Shown here: positions 5,407 through 6,978 of the stretch, piece by piece | Numbering within the stretch: the stretch's first letter is position 1 | How the letters are laid out: each line of letters begins with the position of its first letter | Source: JAJEAD01 sp964420925 | Lineage (GTDB): Bacteria; Pseudomonadota; Gammaproteobacteria; HK1 | Length of the DNA stretch: 6,978 bases | NCBI GenBank assembly: GCA_964420925.1 | Contig: CAYQVB010000135.1 | Coordinates: 1-6,978 of the forward strand | Direction of reading: 5' to 3' | Notes under the pieces: generated by a model | Told to the model about the DNA's origin: nothing | The model's input: only the letters and a program-made list of their open reading frames with translations | Database searches by the model: none | Position numbers and translations under genes: made by a program

Positions 5407-6588
5407 TCACCCCACCACGAAGAGCTTTCGCTCCGCCGCGCACAGCCGCTCGCCACCGCTTTCGGTGACGACGAACGACTCCGAGATCGCCGCGCCGAAA
5501 TCGTCGAGCCACATCCCCGACTGGAAGTGAAAGCACATGCCGGGCTCCAGCACCGTGGTGTCGCCGGGGCGCAGGCTCGCGGTCCGCTCGCCCCAGTCGG
5601 GCGGGAAGCCGAGGCCGATCGAGTAGCCGACACGGCTCTCCTTCCGGTAGCCATGACGGTTGAGAACCCTTTGCCAGACGGCCTCCACCTCGGCACAGGT
5701 CGCGCCCGGCCTTGCCGCTTCGAGCGCGAGATCGCCACCCTCCACGATGACCGAGGCGAGCCTCTCGACCTCTGAAGGCGGCGTCCCGAGATGGGCGGTG
5801 CGCGTCAGCGGCGCGTGGTAGTGGCGCCGCGCCGCGGCAAGCTCCATGACGACGAGACCCTGCGCCGGCAGCGGTTCGGCGGTCCAGGTCAGGTGCGGGG
5901 TGCTCGTGGCTTCCCCCACCTGGATGAGGGGACAGAGGCTCGTGTAGTCCCCGTACCCGCCATCCTCGCCGCTCACCTGGGTGTGGTAGACGTCCGCGAT
6001 GATGTCCTTCTGCCGCCTTCCGGGCACCAGGCCGTCCAGGGCCTGATTCATCACTCGGGTGGCAAGCGCGCCGGCTTCGCGCATGTAGGCGAGCTCGGCC
6101 GGTGACTTGACCAAGCGCGCCCAGTTGACGAGCTCGCGGTTGTCCGAGACGGTGGCATCCGGGAGTCCGGTGACGAGATGGTGGTGCGCCCTGGCGGTGT
6201 AGTAGTGGGCATCGAAGTCGACGCCGATGCGTGCACGCCCCCAGCCGCGCTGCCTGATCAGCTCGCACAGCTCGTCGAACGGATGGCGCGTGGAGTGATG
6301 AACCAGTGGCTCCGAGAACGCGACGATGTTGCCGGCGGGAAGATTGGTCGTGATGGTCGCCGACCGGGCGTCCTGGGCACGCCCGAACCAGATCGGATGT
6401 CCATCGTCACGGTGAACGAGAACCGCCTGTGGCGTGTAGAACGACCAGCCGTCGAAGCCGGTCAGCCAGTTCATGTTCGCCGGGTCCTGACACACCAGCA
6501 GATCGAAGCCCGCATCCCCCATGCGGTGCCTGACCGCCGACCTGCGCCGCTCGAATTCCGCGTCCTCGAATGCCTTGATGTATGCCAT
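5407..6588 (-). CDS. doeA: Ectoine hydrolase DoeA/EutD-like M24 protein
   Basis: A 393-residue M24-fold protein, about the usual DoeA length. DoeA opens the ectoine ring in the cytoplasm, giving N-acetyl-2,4-diaminobutyrate, which the deacetylase DoeB then processes. Diagnostic stretches I recognise are DPANMNWLTGFDGWSFY (35-51), VNWARLVKSPAELAYMR (154-170), PHLTW (231-235), YHAPLTRT (257-264), GYSIGLGFPPDWGERTASLR (321-340) and LEPGMCFHF (347-355). At M24 metal-ligand positions it has E249, A259 and Q356 instead of Asp, Asp and Glu, keeping only E370; this loss is a feature of the creatinase/DoeA branch. The start ATG lies 9 bases after the hydantoinase stop codon; no strong Shine-Dalgarno is present, so translation may be coupled. 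No doeB is visible in the window. Ectoine hydrolase is the best call; activity on hydroxyectoine or a related ring is possible. Confidence 0.8.
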   Translation of the reverse strand: MAYIKAFEDAEFERRRSAVRHRMGDAGFDLLVCQDPANMNWLTGFDGWSFYTPQAVLVHRDDGHPIWFGRAQDARSATITTNLPAGNIVAFSEPLVHHSTRHPFDELCELIRQRGWGRARIGVDFDAHYYTARAHHHLVTGLPDATVSDNRELVNWARLVKSPAELAYMREAGALATRVMNQALDGLVPGRRQKDIIADVYHTQVSGEDGGYGDYTSLCPLIQVGEATSTPHLTWTAEPLPAQGLVVMELAAARRHYHAPLTRTAHLGTPPSEVERLASVIVEGGDLALEAARPGATCAEVEAVWQRVLNRHGYRKESRVGYSIGLGFPPDWGERTASLRPGDTTVLEPGMCFHFQSGMWLDDFGAAISESFVVTESGGERLCAAERKLFVVG

Positions 6589-6597
6589 GGCGTCACG

Positions 6598-6978
6598 TCA
6601 TCCCGTGGTGGTGCCTGATATCGGTCGGTCGGGGCCGCGCGTCCCGTTCCCGCGCCGATACTCCGCGGCCTGCTCCCGCGTGAGGTATCCGCGCGACACG
6701 TCGCGCTCGATCAGCGCGCCGGGGCGTTCCTCCGGGCTCCCGTAGCCCCCGCCGCCCGGAGTGTTCACCAGCACCCAGTCGCCCGCGCCCAGCTCGAATC
6801 CGTCGCCCTTCGAGCCGAAGGCGGGACGGCTCAAGGCCCCGCCCTGCGAGACGCGGATGTCGTTCAGCGCCCCCGGCTCTCCGCCCAGCATGCCGAACGG
6901 CCCCGTGCGCCCGTGGTCCATCATGAACGAGGCCTTCGCCTCGCCGCGCAGCAGCCGCACCTTGTAGCTGACGCCGAG
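6598..6978 (-). CDS. hyuB: Hydantoinase B/5-oxoprolinase-type subunit, C-terminal end
   Basis: Only the last 126 residues are in the window; the gene continues beyond the right edge and the reading frame is open to it. The visible part has the typical HyuB end: VRLLRGEAKASFMMDHGRTG, FGMLGGEPGALNDIRV, a conserved WVLVNTPGGGGYGSPEERP segment with the Gly-rich GGGGYG, and the final RDVSRGYLTREQAAEYR. In this family subunit B works with subunit A (HyuA) in ATP-dependent opening of hydantoin, N-methylhydantoin or 5-oxoproline rings. Subunit A would be expected further upstream, outside the window. Its stop is 9 bases before the doeA-like gene, suggesting one transcript. The substrate cannot be told from this portion; acetophenone carboxylase-like relatives share the same fold. 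Confidence 0.85.
   Translation of the reverse strand, partial: LGVSYKVRLLRGEAKASFMMDHGRTGPFGMLGGEPGALNDIRVSQGGALSRPAFGSKGDGFELGAGDWVLVNTPGGGGYGSPEERPGALIERDVSRGYLTREQAAEYRRGNGTRGPDRPISGTTTG

Overview
The window is a GC-rich bacterial catabolic and transport locus. Its high GC content, codon use and gene families suit an alphaproteobacterium or another pseudomonadote, but the sequence alone does not fix the genus. Seven protein-coding genes are supported, two of them cut by the window edges. I see no rRNA, tRNA, CRISPR array, insertion sequence or integrase.

Layout from left to right. (1) On the minus strand, 1-330, is the N-terminal part of a Tat-exported, PotD-like (family 1) solute-binding protein. 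(2) A divergent intergenic region of about 550 bp (331-882) has an AT-rich island near 441-490 with short dyads, probably the control region for both directions. (3) A plus-strand operon (883-5214) follows: ehuB, ehuC, ehuD, ehuA and then an M24 creatinase-fold hydrolase. The first four make a polar-amino-acid-type ABC importer that looks like the ectoine/hydroxyectoine importer EhuBCDA. A perfect 18-bp stem-loop lies between ehuB and ehuC. (4) A convergent gap of 192 bp has no convincing terminator. (5) On the minus strand are a second M24 protein (5407-6588), which closely resembles ectoine hydrolase DoeA/EutD, and just upstream of it the C-terminal end of a hydantoinase B/oxoprolinase-type protein (6598-6978).

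How they fit together. EhuB would capture a cyclic compatible solute in the periplasm, EhuC/EhuD would form the channel, and EhuA would drive import. The DoeA-like enzyme would open the ectoine ring, giving N-acetyl-diaminobutyrate as carbon and nitrogen source. The second M24 protein is a divergent paralogue tied to the transporter. All five positions that hold metal ligands in M24 peptidases appear replaced in it, so its substrate is open. The hydantoinase subunit only 9 bp upstream of doeA suggests that the locus handles other cyclic amide or amidine compounds as well. The most unusual points are the pair of metal-free M24 paralogues facing each other, the doeA-hydantoinase linkage, and the strong ehuB-ehuC hairpin.
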